A DNA stretch of 44,246 nucleotides from Paracoccaceae bacterium (lineage in GTDB: Bacteria; Pseudomonadota; Alphaproteobacteria; Rhodobacterales; Rhodobacteraceae), in the NCBI GenBank assembly GCA_020441385.1, contig JAGRMG010000121.1, positions 1-44,246 on the forward strand. Reading direction: 5' to 3'. The notes beneath the pieces were generated by a model that did not search any database, was not told where the DNA came from, and saw only the letters and a list, made by a program, of their open reading frames with translations. Positions 15,931 through 24,404 of the stretch are shown one piece after another; within the stretch, counting starts at the first letter, position 1; every line of letters begins with the position of its first letter. Made by a program: the position numbers and the translations under genes.

Positions 15931-17196
15931 ATGCGCCATCCCAAGATTCTCACCACGATTCGAACCTACGACTTGGCGCTGTTTCGCGCCGATCTTCTGG
16001 CCGGCATCACCGTCGCCATGGTGGCCCTGCCGCTGAGCCTGGCGATCGCTATCGCCAGCGGCGCCGACCCGGCGCAGGGGCTGGTTACGGCGGCGGTGGC
16101 GGGGTTCCTGATCTCGGCGCTGGGCGGCAGCCGCGTGCAGGTCGGCGGGCCGACGGGCGCCTTCATCGTGGTCGTGTTCGACGTCGTCGCCCGCCACGGC
16201 ATCGACGGGCTGATCACCGCGACCTTCATGGCCGGCATCATCCTGCTGGTCGCCGGCTATCTGAGGCTGGGCCGGCTCATCCGGATGATTCCCGAAGCGG
16301 TGATCGAGGGCTTTACCATCGGCATCGCGCTGGTCATCGCCACCAGCCAGATCAAGTTCGTCCTGGGCCTCCAGATCGCCGAGGATCCGGCCGATTTCCT
16401 GGAAAAGCTGCCGGTCCTGTGGGCGGCGCGCGACAGCTTCAGCCCGGTGGCGGCGGTGCTGGGGGTGGCGACCATCGCGATGATCGTGATCTTCCGGCGC
16501 ATCTCGCCACGGCTGCCGGGGCTGATCCTGGCGGTGGGGGCGGTGTCGCTGCTGGCGGCGGTGGCGGCGCTCGATGTCGATACGGTCGCGGCCCGGTTCG
16601 GGGCGCTGCCCAGCGGGCTGCCGGCACCGCAGCTGCCCGACCTGTCGCCGGCGCAACTGCGCGAACTGGCCGCCCCGGCGCTGGTGATCGCGTTCCTGGC
16701 CGGGGTCGAAAGCCTGCTTTCGGCGATCGTCGCCGACCGGATGATCGGCGGCGCGCACCGGCCTAACGCCGAGTTGCTGGCCCAGGGCGCGGCCAATCTC
16801 GGCTCGTCGCTGTTCGGCGGGCTTCCCGCCACCGGGGCCATCGCGCGCACCGCGACCAACGTCCGCGCCGGGGCGCGCACGCCGGTCGCGGGCATCGTTC
16901 ACGCGCTGGTCATCCTGGCCGCCATCTACCTGCTGAGCGATCTCGCCGGCTATCTGGCGATGCCGGCGCTGGGCGGATTGCTGATGCTGGTGGCCTGGAA
17001 CATGTCCGAGCCGCACCGCTGGGGCGAGAGGCTGGCCATGCGCCGCGCCGATCTGGGGCTGATGCTGCTGACCGCGGTGCTGACCGTGCTGGTCGATCTG
17101 ACGGTCGCCATCGGCACCGGCGTGGCGCTGGGCCTGGCGATCCGCCTGCGCCGGCGCGAGGTGCCCGAACCGGACTGGACGCCGCCGGAGCGCTGA
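15931..17196 (+). CDS. SulP family inorganic anion transporter without STAS domain
   Basis: An inner-membrane protein of 421 residues with the SulP (SLC26-like) signature. After a short N-terminus comes FRADLLAGITVAMVALPLSL with the following LAIAIASGADP, then the repeat GGSRVQVGGPTGAFIVVVFDV, and later FGGLPATGAIARTATNVRAGA. Relatives carry sulfate, bicarbonate or other anions. The protein ends at DWTPPER right after the last membrane helix, so the cytosolic STAS domain usual for SulP proteins is absent. I chose the ATG at 15931 because the transporter sequence begins there; a TTG at 15838 would add 31 residues of unrelated, Arg/Trp-rich sequence. No clear Shine-Dalgarno sequence precedes 15931, so the start is uncertain. 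Confidence 0.88.
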   Translation: MRHPKILTTIRTYDLALFRADLLAGITVAMVALPLSLAIAIASGADPAQGLVTAAVAGFLISALGGSRVQVGGPTGAFIVVVFDVVARHGIDGLITATFMAGIILLVAGYLRLGRLIRMIPEAVIEGFTIGIALVIATSQIKFVLGLQIAEDPADFLEKLPVLWAARDSFSPVAAVLGVATIAMIVIFRRISPRLPGLILAVGAVSLLAAVAALDVDTVAARFGALPSGLPAPQLPDLSPAQLRELAAPALVIAFLAGVESLLSAIVADRMIGGAHRPNAELLAQGAANLGSSLFGGLPATGAIARTATNVRAGARTPVAGIVHALVILAAIYLLSDLAGYLAMPALGGLLMLVAWNMSEPHRWGERLAMRRADLGLMLLTAVLTVLVDLTVAIGTGVALGLAIRLRRREVPEPDWTPPER

Positions 17197-17217
17197 CCCG
17201 GACCACCGGACGAAGAA

Positions 17218-17244
17218 CGGCCGCGCCCCGATGGGGTGCGGCCG
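17218..17244 (-). terminator. Intrinsic terminator of rpsD
   Basis: A 12-bp stem (CGGCCGCACCCC paired with GGGGCGCGGCCG in the minus-strand reading, one G-T pair, 3-nt loop) is followed by TTCTTCG. It starts 24 bp after the rpsD stop. The stem could also limit read-through from the SulP gene on the other strand. Confidence 0.7.
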
Positions 17245-17268
17245 CTGCGTCGCGATTGCCCGAACCGG

Positions 17269-17889
17269 TCAGTTCTGGGCGTAGAATTCGATGACGAGAT
17301 GGGGTTCCATCATCACCGCATAGGGCACGTCCGACAGGCCCGGCGTACGCACGAAAGTCGCGGTCATCTTCGAGTGGTCGACCTCGAGATAGTCGGGCAC
17401 GTCGCGTTCGGCCAGCGACACCGCCTCGAGCACGACGGCCAGCTGCTTGGAGCGGTCGCGCACTTCGATCACGTCGCCTTCCTTGACCCGGTAGGACGGG
17501 ATGTTCACGCGCTGCCCGTTCACGGTGACATGGCCGTGATTGACGAACTGGCGGGCGGCGAACACGGTCGGAACGAACTTGGCGCGGTACACCACGGCAT
17601 CCAGCCGGCGTTCCAGCAGACCGATCAGGTTTTCACCGGTATCGCCCTTCACCCGTTCGGCCTCGGCATAGATACGGCGGAACTGCTTTTCGGTCAGATC
17701 GCCGTAATAGCCCTTCAGCTTCTGCTTGGCGCGAAGTTGCAGGCCGAAATCGGAAAGCTTGCCCTTGCGGCGCTGGCCGTGCTGGCCGGGGCCGTATTCG
17801 CGGCGGTTGACCGGCGATTTCGGACGGCCCCAGATGTTTTCGCCCATGCGGCGGTCGAGCTTGTACTTGGCAGCAGTTCTTTTGGTCAT
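17269..17889 (-). CDS. rpsD: 30S ribosomal protein S4
   Basis: A primary 16S rRNA-binding protein of the small ribosomal subunit, 206 residues. It begins [21 protein letters not shown]; the S4-type RNA-binding domain follows at [25 protein letters not shown] and the stretch [20 protein letters not shown]. The start at 17889 is fixed by AAGGAGA eight bases upstream; an in-frame start at 17988 would read through the leader hairpins. As is usual in alphaproteobacteria, rpsD is monocistronic, outside the alpha operon. It has its own strong promoter, a leader of about 100 nt with two hairpins, and an intrinsic terminator. Codon use is strongly biased, as expected for a highly expressed gene. Confidence 0.97.
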   Translation of the reverse strand: MTKRTAAKYKLDRRMGENIWGRPKSPVNRREYGPGQHGQRRKGKLSDFGLQLRAKQKLKGYYGDLTEKQFRRIYAEAERVKGDTGENLIGLLERRLDAVVYRAKFVPTVFAARQFVNHGHVTVNGQRVNIPSYRVKEGDVIEVRDRSKQLAVVLEAVSLAERDVPDYLEVDHSKMTATFVRTPGLSDVPYAVMMEPHLVIEFYAQN

Positions 17890-17933
17890 CTGCTGATCTC
17901 CTTCGTTTCGTGTTTCGAAGGGCGTTGTCCTCT

Positions 17934-17975
17934 CCCCGGATTTGGCCGGGGCGACAGGGCATCCCCTTGCGGGGG
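17934..17975 (-). promoter_or_regulatory. Structured 5' leader of rpsD (two hairpins)
   Basis: Within the roughly 100-nt leader, the minus strand reads CCCC-GCAA-GGGG (17974-17963, a 4-bp stem with a GNRA-type tetraloop) and then CCCCGG-CCAAAT-CCGGGG (17951-17934, a perfect 6-bp stem). Ribosomal protein S4 autoregulates its mRNA in other bacteria. A similar role here is inference; the structures themselves are seen. Confidence 0.4.
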
Positions 17976-17998
17976 CCACCAACACCAATGAAGCCGCG

Positions 17999-18026
17999 CT
18001 TATAGCCGCCGCGGCGGCGGAGTCAA
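17999..18026 (-). promoter_or_regulatory. Strong sigma-70-type promoter of rpsD
   Basis: On the minus strand, TTGACT (18026-18021), a 16-bp spacer and TATAAG (18004-17999). This is the best consensus promoter in the window. The spacer contains the 14-bp perfect palindrome GCCGCCGCGGCGGC. The predicted start is near 17992. Confidence 0.75.
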
Positions 18027-18051
18027 CACGCTGTTGCCCGCCTTGCCCCGC

Positions 18052-19116
18052 TCAGGCCGCCTCGTGCATCAGGATCGCGGATTCCGGCGCTGTCAGGTTG
18101 CGCCGCGCATAGCCGCCATAGCTGTGCGGGTCGCGGTCCAGATCGGGCAGGCAGTTCAGCAGGCGCTGGCGGTCGGGTTCGGCCAGAGCCGCGAGCGACG
18201 CGCTGGCCGGATGAAAGCTCTCGGTCTCGATGCCGTTGGCGCGGATGATCTGGTGACTGGGCAGCAGCAGATGCACATACGACACCTCGCGCAGGTCGAG
18301 ATCGACCGTGATGGTCGAGCCGTTGACCAGATCGCGCGCCGGAACCAGCACTTCGGACGTGTTGAACAGCGCCCGCGTCACCGGACCGCGCACCAGCATC
18401 CGGTGATCGGGCGAGACCAGCAGTTCCTCGTCCGGGCGGTCGATACCCAGCGCCCCGACCCGGAACCGCACCGGGCGCAGCGCCGGCATCACGAACAGGC
18501 GCGCGCCGGTCATGCGACGGTTGCCGATCCAGAGGATCTCCTGCGCGCCGTTGTCCCGGGTCTCGACCCGATCGCCTTCGCGCAGTTCCTCGACCCGGCG
18601 CGGCCCCTCCGGCGTGTCTATGCGCGTGCCCGGCGTGAAACAGATCACCCCCGCCTTTTCGGTCGCCTCCCGGCCGGGCAGCAGCGCGCCCAGCGAATGA
18701 TGCACGACCCAGAGGTCGGTTCCGCGCGGCGGCATCTCGTCGTGGAACATCAGCAGCGGCTTGGCGCCGCGGCCCACCTCGATCGCCGTCACGGTATAGC
18801 TTTGCGCGCCGTTGGTGACGACAAAGCTGCTGTCCATCAGCGGATCCTCGATTTCGATCCTGTCGGGATCCGTCCGGTTCTGGATTGCGGCGCCCACCAG
18901 CCGCCGCACGGCCCGTGCCGCGCGCCGCCTCAGATCCGCCTCATCGTCTGCCCGATCCAGCCGCAGGATGTCGTTGGGGCCGTCGACCCGCACCGCCTCG
19001 CCGTGCCAGGACCAGGCCGCCCCCACTTCGAGCGACTCGACCGGCGCGGCCTGAAGACCGTCTATATCCGTTTGCGACCAGGAAATGACAAACGTGCCAC
19101 GAAAGCCCGTTTTCAT
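18052..19116 (-). CDS. Hint-domain (hedgehog/intein-type) protein
   Basis: A 354-residue protein with a central Hint module. The module starts at Cys159 in VICFTPGTRIDTPEGPRRVEELREGD and continues through RPVRFRVGALG and ELLVSPDHRMLVRG, then YVHLLLPSHQIIRANG. The Cys at the module start and the PDH block are typical of the bacterial Hint proteins abundant in Rhodobacterales. The N-terminal ~150 residues are not recognised (a possible beta-rich domain with FVVTNGAQSYTVTAIEVG). There is no clear signal peptide. Hint modules catalyse N-S acyl shift and self-cleavage in other proteins; whether this one does is unknown. The start at 19116 has only a weak ribosome-binding site. It is followed by rpsD on the same strand, which has its own promoter. 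Confidence 0.85.
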   Translation of the reverse strand: MKTGFRGTFVISWSQTDIDGLQAAPVESLEVGAAWSWHGEAVRVDGPNDILRLDRADDEADLRRRAARAVRRLVGAAIQNRTDPDRIEIEDPLMDSSFVVTNGAQSYTVTAIEVGRGAKPLLMFHDEMPPRGTDLWVVHHSLGALLPGREATEKAGVICFTPGTRIDTPEGPRRVEELREGDRVETRDNGAQEILWIGNRRMTGARLFVMPALRPVRFRVGALGIDRPDEELLVSPDHRMLVRGPVTRALFNTSEVLVPARDLVNGSTITVDLDLREVSYVHLLLPSHQIIRANGIETESFHPASASLAALAEPDRQRLLNCLPDLDRDPHSYGGYARRNLTAPESAILMHEAA

Positions 19117-19216
19117 CTGCCCAATGCCTGCCTCGTTCCTTTTTTATTGCCGGAAAGTTAGCAAGGGTGATTCGCCATGGGAAGATTTTTTGTTTTCCTG
19201 ATCTTGCAGCGTGTTC

Positions 19217-20230
19217 TTAAAACCTCAGTTTAACCCGGATCGAACCGGCGACCTGGCCTTCGGTCTGGCCGGTGAACTCGGGCCCCAGATAGGTCAGGCC
19301 ATAGAAGGCCGACGCGCTGCGGCCCTGCCAGTGGATGCCCGCGCGCACCCGGTCGCGGCGGTCGGTCAACCGGTATCCGCGCGCCTCGGGCAGATAGACG
19401 CTGTCGGCGACCCAGGCCATGTCGCCGCCCAGGGTAAAGCTGTAGCCCAAGGCCGAGCCGTAGATCACCCGGTAGCGTTGGCCGGTGATCGACTCGCGCG
19501 ACAGAAGTTCCCCCCGCGTCACCTGCCCGAAGGTGAAATCGGCGCCGACGCGGAACAGGGTTTCATCGCCCGCCCGCGCCTCGGCGAAGGGGCGCAGTTC
19601 GACGTTGTCGCCAAAGGAATACCTGCGCCCGATCTCGGCCACGGCGGTGGGGCGGATGGTGTCGGGAATTTGCTGCGCCAGCACCGCGGCGCTGGGCGCA
19701 GGCTTGTTCAGCATCTGGTGCAACTCGCGTTGCAGGTTGTCCAGATGGGTCTGCGGCCCGATCACGACCAGATCGGCGCCCAGCGCCAGTTCCAGGCCGC
19801 GATGGCTGGAATGGCTGTGAACCCCCAGCGACAGCGCCCCGGCATAGGGCCGGTCGCGCGGATCGACGCCGCGCAGGTTGTCCGGGGCGATGATCTGGCC
19901 CTGCGCGCGGGTCTCGATCAGCTGGAACAGCCGGCCGGGCGCCACCCCGTTCCATTCATAGCCATAGGCGCGCGACATCGTGACCGATCCGGTTCTCCAG
20001 CGGTCCTGGCCGTCGCCGATCACGTCGTTGCTGGTCAGCCGGCCATAACCCAGCGCCTGCCGCCTGGCGGTGCGGGCGAATGGCGATGGCACGTCCGAGG
20101 CCTCGGTATCCACCGCCGCGGCCGCGCGCGGGCTGCCCGATGCCGCCGATTGGACCGTCGATTGGGCCCCGGCGGGAGAATGGATCGGCAACGTCGCGAT
20201 CATCAACGTCGCCGCGGCTGTGCGCAGCAT
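19217..20230 (-). CDS. LpxR-like outer-membrane lipid A 3'-O-deacylase (DUF2219 family)
   Basis: A 337-residue precursor with signal peptide MLRTAAATLMIATLPIHSPAGAQ and a beta-strand-rich mature part ending in ...IRVKLRF, the terminal aromatic typical of outer-membrane beta-barrels. Family features are GRLTSNDVIGDGQDRWRTGS, whose Asn-Asp pair matches the LpxR active-site region, DRPYAGALSLGVHSHSSHRG and LELALGADLVVIGPQT. LpxR enzymes remove 3'-linked acyl chains from lipid A in the outer membrane. The ATG at 20230 is preceded by AGGA; a TTG at 20245 would add five residues. The gene is followed by 100 bp of AT-richer non-coding DNA before the Hint gene. The family call is good; activity on this organism's lipid A is inferred. 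Confidence 0.82.
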   Translation of the reverse strand: MLRTAAATLMIATLPIHSPAGAQSTVQSAASGSPRAAAAVDTEASDVPSPFARTARRQALGYGRLTSNDVIGDGQDRWRTGSVTMSRAYGYEWNGVAPGRLFQLIETRAQGQIIAPDNLRGVDPRDRPYAGALSLGVHSHSSHRGLELALGADLVVIGPQTHLDNLQRELHQMLNKPAPSAAVLAQQIPDTIRPTAVAEIGRRYSFGDNVELRPFAEARAGDETLFRVGADFTFGQVTRGELLSRESITGQRYRVIYGSALGYSFTLGGDMAWVADSVYLPEARGYRLTDRRDRVRAGIHWQGRSASAFYGLTYLGPEFTGQTEGQVAGSIRVKLRF

Positions 20231-20417
20231 CGGCCTGTCCTGCAATCATGCCCCCCCGGGCACTCCCCTCATACTCTGCCGGGGCGGGCGAAGCTAGTGC
20301 ATCGGGGCAACAAATCCGCCAGCTGTTGCCGCGCCTGCCCCCGGAATTGCCGGGCAGGGCCGCATTGCCGCCACTTTCGGCGCGACGGGGTTTTTTGCCG
20401 AGCCGCGGGCGGCGGAC

Positions 20418-20446
20418 TTTCCATGCCAAACCGGCCACGTTATGAT
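20418..20446 (+). promoter_or_regulatory. Predicted promoter of the SPOR-dacC-tmk-holB-tatD operon
   Basis: TTTCCA at 20418-20423, a 17-bp spacer and TATGAT at 20441-20446 (5 of 6 to consensus). The predicted start near 20453 gives a leader of about 87 nt. It lies in the 309-bp divergent interval 20231-20539 with lpxR, where I saw no gene. Confidence 0.45.
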
Positions 20447-20539
20447 GCGCCGCAACGGGCGGATGCCGCCCCCATGACAAGATGACCGGACAACCGGCAA
20501 CAGGGCGCGTGGCGCCCGCAAACGGGCAAGGGACACGAC

Positions 20540-21451
20540 ATGGCAAGATCGAGAGTGACAAGCGGCGGCGTGGCGGCCAGGCCCGCGGGCGCGGTGGCGC
20601 TTGCCCTCGCGCTGGGCGTTCTGGCGGGCTGCGATGAGGGGGCGAAACTGCCCTTTCTGCAACCCGGGGACAAGACCGAGGAAGCCGCGGGCGACGGCCA
20701 GAGCACCAAGCTGGTCGAACGCGACGTCGAGGCGCCGGAGGTGTTCCAGGTCACCGAGGCCGGGCTGTGGGACGGGCGGCCGTCGCTGGGCGGGGTCTGG
20801 GTGGCCCATCCCGATGTCGGCGAACCCGAACGGGTGATCATCCGCAACACCGCCAACAACAAGTTCGTGATCGGCGCGCTGTTCCGGCGCGAACGGGAAA
20901 TTCCCGGCCCGCGCATCCAGGCATCGTCGGACGCCGCCGCGGCACTGGGGATGCTGGCCGGGGCGCCGGTCCAGATGAACGTGACCGCGCTGCGCCGCGA
21001 AACCGTCGAAGAGCCGCCCGAGCCGTCCGACGCGCCCGAAGCGACGGCCGTGCTGGCGGAGGGCGGCGAGATCAGCGAAACCGCGCTGGACCCGGTCGCC
21101 GGCGCCGCGGCGGCGATCGACGCGGCCGAACCGACCCCGCCACCGGCCGCCGCCGCACCTGCCGCCGCCCCGGCCAAGGCGCCGGCGCCGGCAAGGCCGA
21201 AACCCAAGGCCTCGCCGCTGGACAAGCCCTACATCCAGATCGGCATCTTCAACGTCGAGGCCAACGCCAAACGCACCGCCGATCAGATGCGCAGCGCCGG
21301 AATGATCCCCACGGTGTACGAGCAGTCGGCAAACGGCAAACCGTTCTGGCGCGTCGTCGTCGGCCCGTCGCAAACCAAATCCGACCGCTCGGTGCTGCTG
21401 AAGCAAGTCAAGGCGGCCGGGTTCTCCGACGCCTATTTCGTAACCAACTGA
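20540..21451 (+). CDS. SPOR domain lipoprotein
   Basis: A 303-residue exported protein. An N-terminal signal with lipobox LAG-Cys31 (VALALALGVLAGC) predicts a lipid-anchored protein. After an Ala/Pro-rich linker (about 150-225), a SPOR domain spans about 229-303: KPYIQIGIFNVEANAKRTAD, then FWRVVVGPSQTKSDRSVLLK and GFSDAYFVTN. SPOR domains bind denuded glycan strands of septal peptidoglycan, so the protein probably acts in cell division or envelope remodelling. It is the first gene of an operon with the D,D-carboxypeptidase directly after it (24-bp gap), which supports a peptidoglycan role. It is a family-level assignment; no E. coli counterpart is implied. Confidence 0.87.
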   Translation: MARSRVTSGGVAARPAGAVALALALGVLAGCDEGAKLPFLQPGDKTEEAAGDGQSTKLVERDVEAPEVFQVTEAGLWDGRPSLGGVWVAHPDVGEPERVIIRNTANNKFVIGALFRREREIPGPRIQASSDAAAALGMLAGAPVQMNVTALRRETVEEPPEPSDAPEATAVLAEGGEISETALDPVAGAAAAIDAAEPTPPPAAAAPAAAPAKAPAPARPKPKASPLDKPYIQIGIFNVEANAKRTADQMRSAGMIPTVYEQSANGKPFWRVVVGPSQTKSDRSVLLKQVKAAGFSDAYFVTN

Positions 21452-21475
21452 CGAACCCGAGAGGAGCCCGCACCG

Positions 21476-22639
21476 GTGCTTTCGACCCTTCGCCTCGCCA
21501 TTGCCGCATTCCTTGCCCTGATGCTGTCGGGGCCTTGCGCGCTTGCCTTCGAAACCAGCGCCCGCGCGGCCTATGTGCTCGATATGGGCACCGGCATCGA
21601 ACTTCTGGCCAAGAACCCCGATCAGCCGCTGCCGCCGGCCTCCATGTCCAAGCTCATGACGCTCTACATGCTGTTTGACGCGCTGCGCGACGGGCGCATC
21701 GACATGGGAACCGAATTCACCGTCTCGACCAAGGCCAGGCAGATGGGCGGCTCCACAATGTTCCTGAACGAACAGGACCGGCCCACCACGGCCGAACTGA
21801 TCCAGGGCATCATCGTGTCCTCGGGCAATGACGCCACCGTCGTCGTGGCCGAAGGGCTGGCCGGTTCCGAAAGCGCCTTCGCGCGGCAGATGACGACCAT
21901 GGCGCAGCGTCTGGGCATGACCAATTCGATCTTTGCCAACGCCTCGGGCTGGCCCGATCCCAACCATCGCATGAGCGTGCGCGACCTGGCGGTTCTGGCG
22001 CAGCATCTGATACAGGAATTCCCCGAATACTACGGGTATTTCTCGCAGATGGAATTCGACTATCAGAACCGCTCGCCGGCCAACCGGTTCAACCGCAATC
22101 CCCTGCTGACGATGGGCATCGGCGCCGACGGGCTGAAGACCGGGCACACCTCCGAGGCCGGCTATGGCCTGGTGGGATCGGCCAAACAGGGCGACCGGCG
22201 GGTGATTTTCGTGATCTCGGGGATGGACAGCGCCGAGGCCCGCGCAGAGGAGGCCAACGCCATCGCTAACTGGTCGTTTCGCCAATTTGCCGAAAAGACC
22301 GTCGCCAAAGCCGGCACACCGATCGCCACCGCCCCGGTCTGGATGGGCGGGCGGGCGTCGATAGACCTGGTTCCGGCGCAGGATCTGAAGATCCTCCTGC
22401 CCGCTCTGGCCGGCGACCGGATCCCCGCCGAGGTCGTTTATTCAAGCCCGATCGAGGCCCCCGTGGCCAGAGGTCAGCAACTGGCGGAACTGGTGGTCAA
22501 GCCCGAAGGGCTGCCGGAAATCCGCCATCCCCTCGTCGCCGCCGAGGATGTGGCCGCCGGCGGTTTCGCCGTGCGGGTAAAGACCGCGGCCAACGTGCTG
22601 TTCACCCGGCTGGCCAACGGCCCGAAGGGATCAATGTGA
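21476..22639 (+). CDS. D-alanyl-D-alanine carboxypeptidase (penicillin-binding protein 5/6 type)
   Basis: Trims the terminal D-Ala from peptidoglycan stem peptides in the periplasm. The 387-residue precursor has a signal peptide ending at ...CALA. The three penicillin-binding motifs are S56-M-S-K59, S116-G-N118 and K221-T-G223. The C-terminal domain (about 265-345, GTPIATAPVWMGGRASIDLVPA...) is of the PBP5 beta type, followed by a terminal helix that may anchor to the membrane. The start is the GTG at 21476, seven bases after GAGGAG. It lies between the SPOR lipoprotein and tmk, overlapping tmk by 4 bp (GTGA). Confidence 0.94.
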   Translation: MLSTLRLAIAAFLALMLSGPCALAFETSARAAYVLDMGTGIELLAKNPDQPLPPASMSKLMTLYMLFDALRDGRIDMGTEFTVSTKARQMGGSTMFLNEQDRPTTAELIQGIIVSSGNDATVVVAEGLAGSESAFARQMTTMAQRLGMTNSIFANASGWPDPNHRMSVRDLAVLAQHLIQEFPEYYGYFSQMEFDYQNRSPANRFNRNPLLTMGIGADGLKTGHTSEAGYGLVGSAKQGDRRVIFVISGMDSAEARAEEANAIANWSFRQFAEKTVAKAGTPIATAPVWMGGRASIDLVPAQDLKILLPALAGDRIPAEVVYSSPIEAPVARGQQLAELVVKPEGLPEIRHPLVAAEDVAAGGFAVRVKTAANVLFTRLANGPKGSM

Positions 22640-23262
22640 GTTCCGCAGGCCGCTTTGTCACCTTCGAGGGCATCGACGGATCGGGAAAATCGACCCAGGC
22701 GCGGCTGCTGGCCGAAACGCTGCGCGCGGCCGGGCGCGACGTGGTGCTGACGCGCGAACCGGGCGGCTCGCCCGGCGCCGAGGAGATCCGCCGGCTGGTG
22801 CTCGAGGGCGAGCCGGACCGCTGGTCGGCGGAAACCGAGATCCTGCTGTTCACGGCCGCCCGGCGCGATCACCTGGAACGCACGATCGGCCCGGCGCTCG
22901 GCGATGGCAAGGTCGTGATCTGCGACCGTTTCGCCGACAGCACGCGGGTCTACCAGGGGGTGTCGCGCGGCGACCTGCGCGGCCTCGTGGACCGGCTGCA
23001 CGACCTGATGATCGGGCGCGAACCCGACCTGACGATCCTGATCGACATGGACCCGGCGACGGGGCTGGACCGGGCGCTTGGCCGGGGCGGGCAGGAAGAA
23101 CGGTTCGAGGATTTCGGCCCCGATCTGCAACGCCGCATGCGCGCGGGGTTCCTGGCGCTGGCCGACGAATTCCCGGCCCGTTTCCGCGTCGTGGACGGCA
23201 ACCGCGGCATCGAGGCGGTGGCCGCGGATGTGCGCCGGATCGCGGATCGCTCCCTGTCATGA
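22636..23262 (+). CDS. tmk: Thymidylate kinase
   Basis: Phosphorylates dTMP to dTDP using ATP, an essential step in DNA precursor synthesis. The 208-residue protein has the P-loop FEGIDGSGKST (10-20), the DR-type motif VICDRFADSTRVYQG, and a lid region GRGGQEERFEDF. The start is a GTG at 22636 overlapping the stop of the carboxypeptidase gene. It is followed by holB through an ATGA overlap. The pairing tmk-holB-tatD is a common bacterial operon and supports the assignment. Confidence 0.96.
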   Translation: MSSAGRFVTFEGIDGSGKSTQARLLAETLRAAGRDVVLTREPGGSPGAEEIRRLVLEGEPDRWSAETEILLFTAARRDHLERTIGPALGDGKVVICDRFADSTRVYQGVSRGDLRGLVDRLHDLMIGREPDLTILIDMDPATGLDRALGRGGQEERFEDFGPDLQRRMRAGFLALADEFPARFRVVDGNRGIEAVAADVRRIADRSLS

Positions 23263-24404
23263 GTACGGCCGACGCCCCCGCCGCGCCCGACCGCATCCCC
23301 GGCGCGCCGCACCCGCGCGAGACCGCGCGCCTGTTCGGCCAGGCCGAGGCCGAGGCCGCCTTCCTGACGGCCTGGGCCTCGGGGCGGCTGCATCACGGCT
23401 GGCTTCTGAGCGGGCCGCCCGGAATCGGCAAGGCGACGCTGGCCTGGCGCATCGCGCGCTTCCTTCTGGCCACGCCGCCCGGCGAAACCGGCGGGCTGCT
23501 TGGCGCACCGCCCCCGCCCGCATCGCTGGACATCGACCCCGAACACCCCGTCGCCCGCCGCCTGCGCGCCGGGTCCGACCCGGGGCTGGCCACGATCACC
23601 CGGACGGCAAACGAAAAGACCGGCCGCCTGCGCGCCGAGATCGTGGCCGAGGATGTCCGCGCCCTGAACCGGTTTTTCGGCCTGACGGCGACCGATGGCG
23701 GGCACCGGGTGGTGATCGTCGATTGCGCCGACGAGATGAACCCGACCGCCGCCAACGCGCTGTTGAAGATGCTCGAGGAACCGCCCGCGCGCACCACGCT
23801 TCTGCTGGTCTCGCACCAGCCGGCGCATCTGCTGGCGACCATCCGCTCGCGCTGCCGGGCGTTGCGGATGGTGCCGCTCGGGCCGCAGGACATGCAGGAT
23901 GCGCTGGCGCAGACCGGCGCCGAACTGCCCCAAAACCCCGGGATGCTGGCGGCGCTGGCGGCGGGGTCGGTGGGCGACGCGCTGCGGCTGCTCAATCTCG
24001 ACGGGCTGCGGCTTTACGCCGATCTGGTGGCGGTGCTGAATTCGCTGCCCCGGCTCGACCGGCCGCGCGCCCTGGCGCTGGCCGATGCCGCCACCGGCAA
24101 GGGGGGCGCGGCGCGGTTCGACCTGCTGCTCGACCTGATCGACATCGCCCTGTCGCGCCTGGCCCGTACCGGCGCCACCGGCCACGCCCCGACCCCCGAG
24201 GCCGCACCGGGCGAGGCGCAGGTTCTGACCCGGCTGGCGCCGGGGCCGGCGCAGGGCCGCGCCTGGGCCGAGGCGGGCGCCGCCATCACCGCCCGTGCCC
24301 GCCACGGCCGGGCAGTCAACCTTGACCCTGCCGCGCTCGTCCTAGATACGGTTTTCAGAATGCAGGAAACCGCGGACCGGGCAACCCGCCGGCAGGACAG
24401 ATGA
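23259..24404 (+). CDS. holB: DNA polymerase III subunit delta'
   Basis: A component of the clamp-loader complex that places the sliding clamp on primed DNA. The 381-residue protein has an AAA+ core: HHGWLLSGPPGIGKATLAWRI (Walker A-like), VVIVDCADEMNPTAANALLK (Walker B-like region) and TTLLLVSHQPAHLLATIRSRC, which contains the SRC motif of delta' and clamp-loader subunits. Like most delta' subunits, its ATP site may be structural rather than catalytic. It overlaps both neighbours by 4 bp (ATGA), so translation is coupled from tmk through tatD. The C-terminal third is helical and Ala-rich. Confidence 0.95.
   Translation: MSTADAPAAPDRIPGAPHPRETARLFGQAEAEAAFLTAWASGRLHHGWLLSGPPGIGKATLAWRIARFLLATPPGETGGLLGAPPPPASLDIDPEHPVARRLRAGSDPGLATITRTANEKTGRLRAEIVAEDVRALNRFFGLTATDGGHRVVIVDCADEMNPTAANALLKMLEEPPARTTLLLVSHQPAHLLATIRSRCRALRMVPLGPQDMQDALAQTGAELPQNPGMLAALAAGSVGDALRLLNLDGLRLYADLVAVLNSLPRLDRPRALALADAATGKGGAARFDLLLDLIDIALSRLARTGATGHAPTPEAAPGEAQVLTRLAPGPAQGRAWAEAGAAITARARHGRAVNLDPAALVLDTVFRMQETADRATRRQDR

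Noticed and set aside
14359-17016. Apparent fusion of homospermidine synthase to a long N-terminal extension
   Set aside because: The extension is antisense to the SulP gene. The start at 15780 has a good ribosome-binding site and gives the family length.
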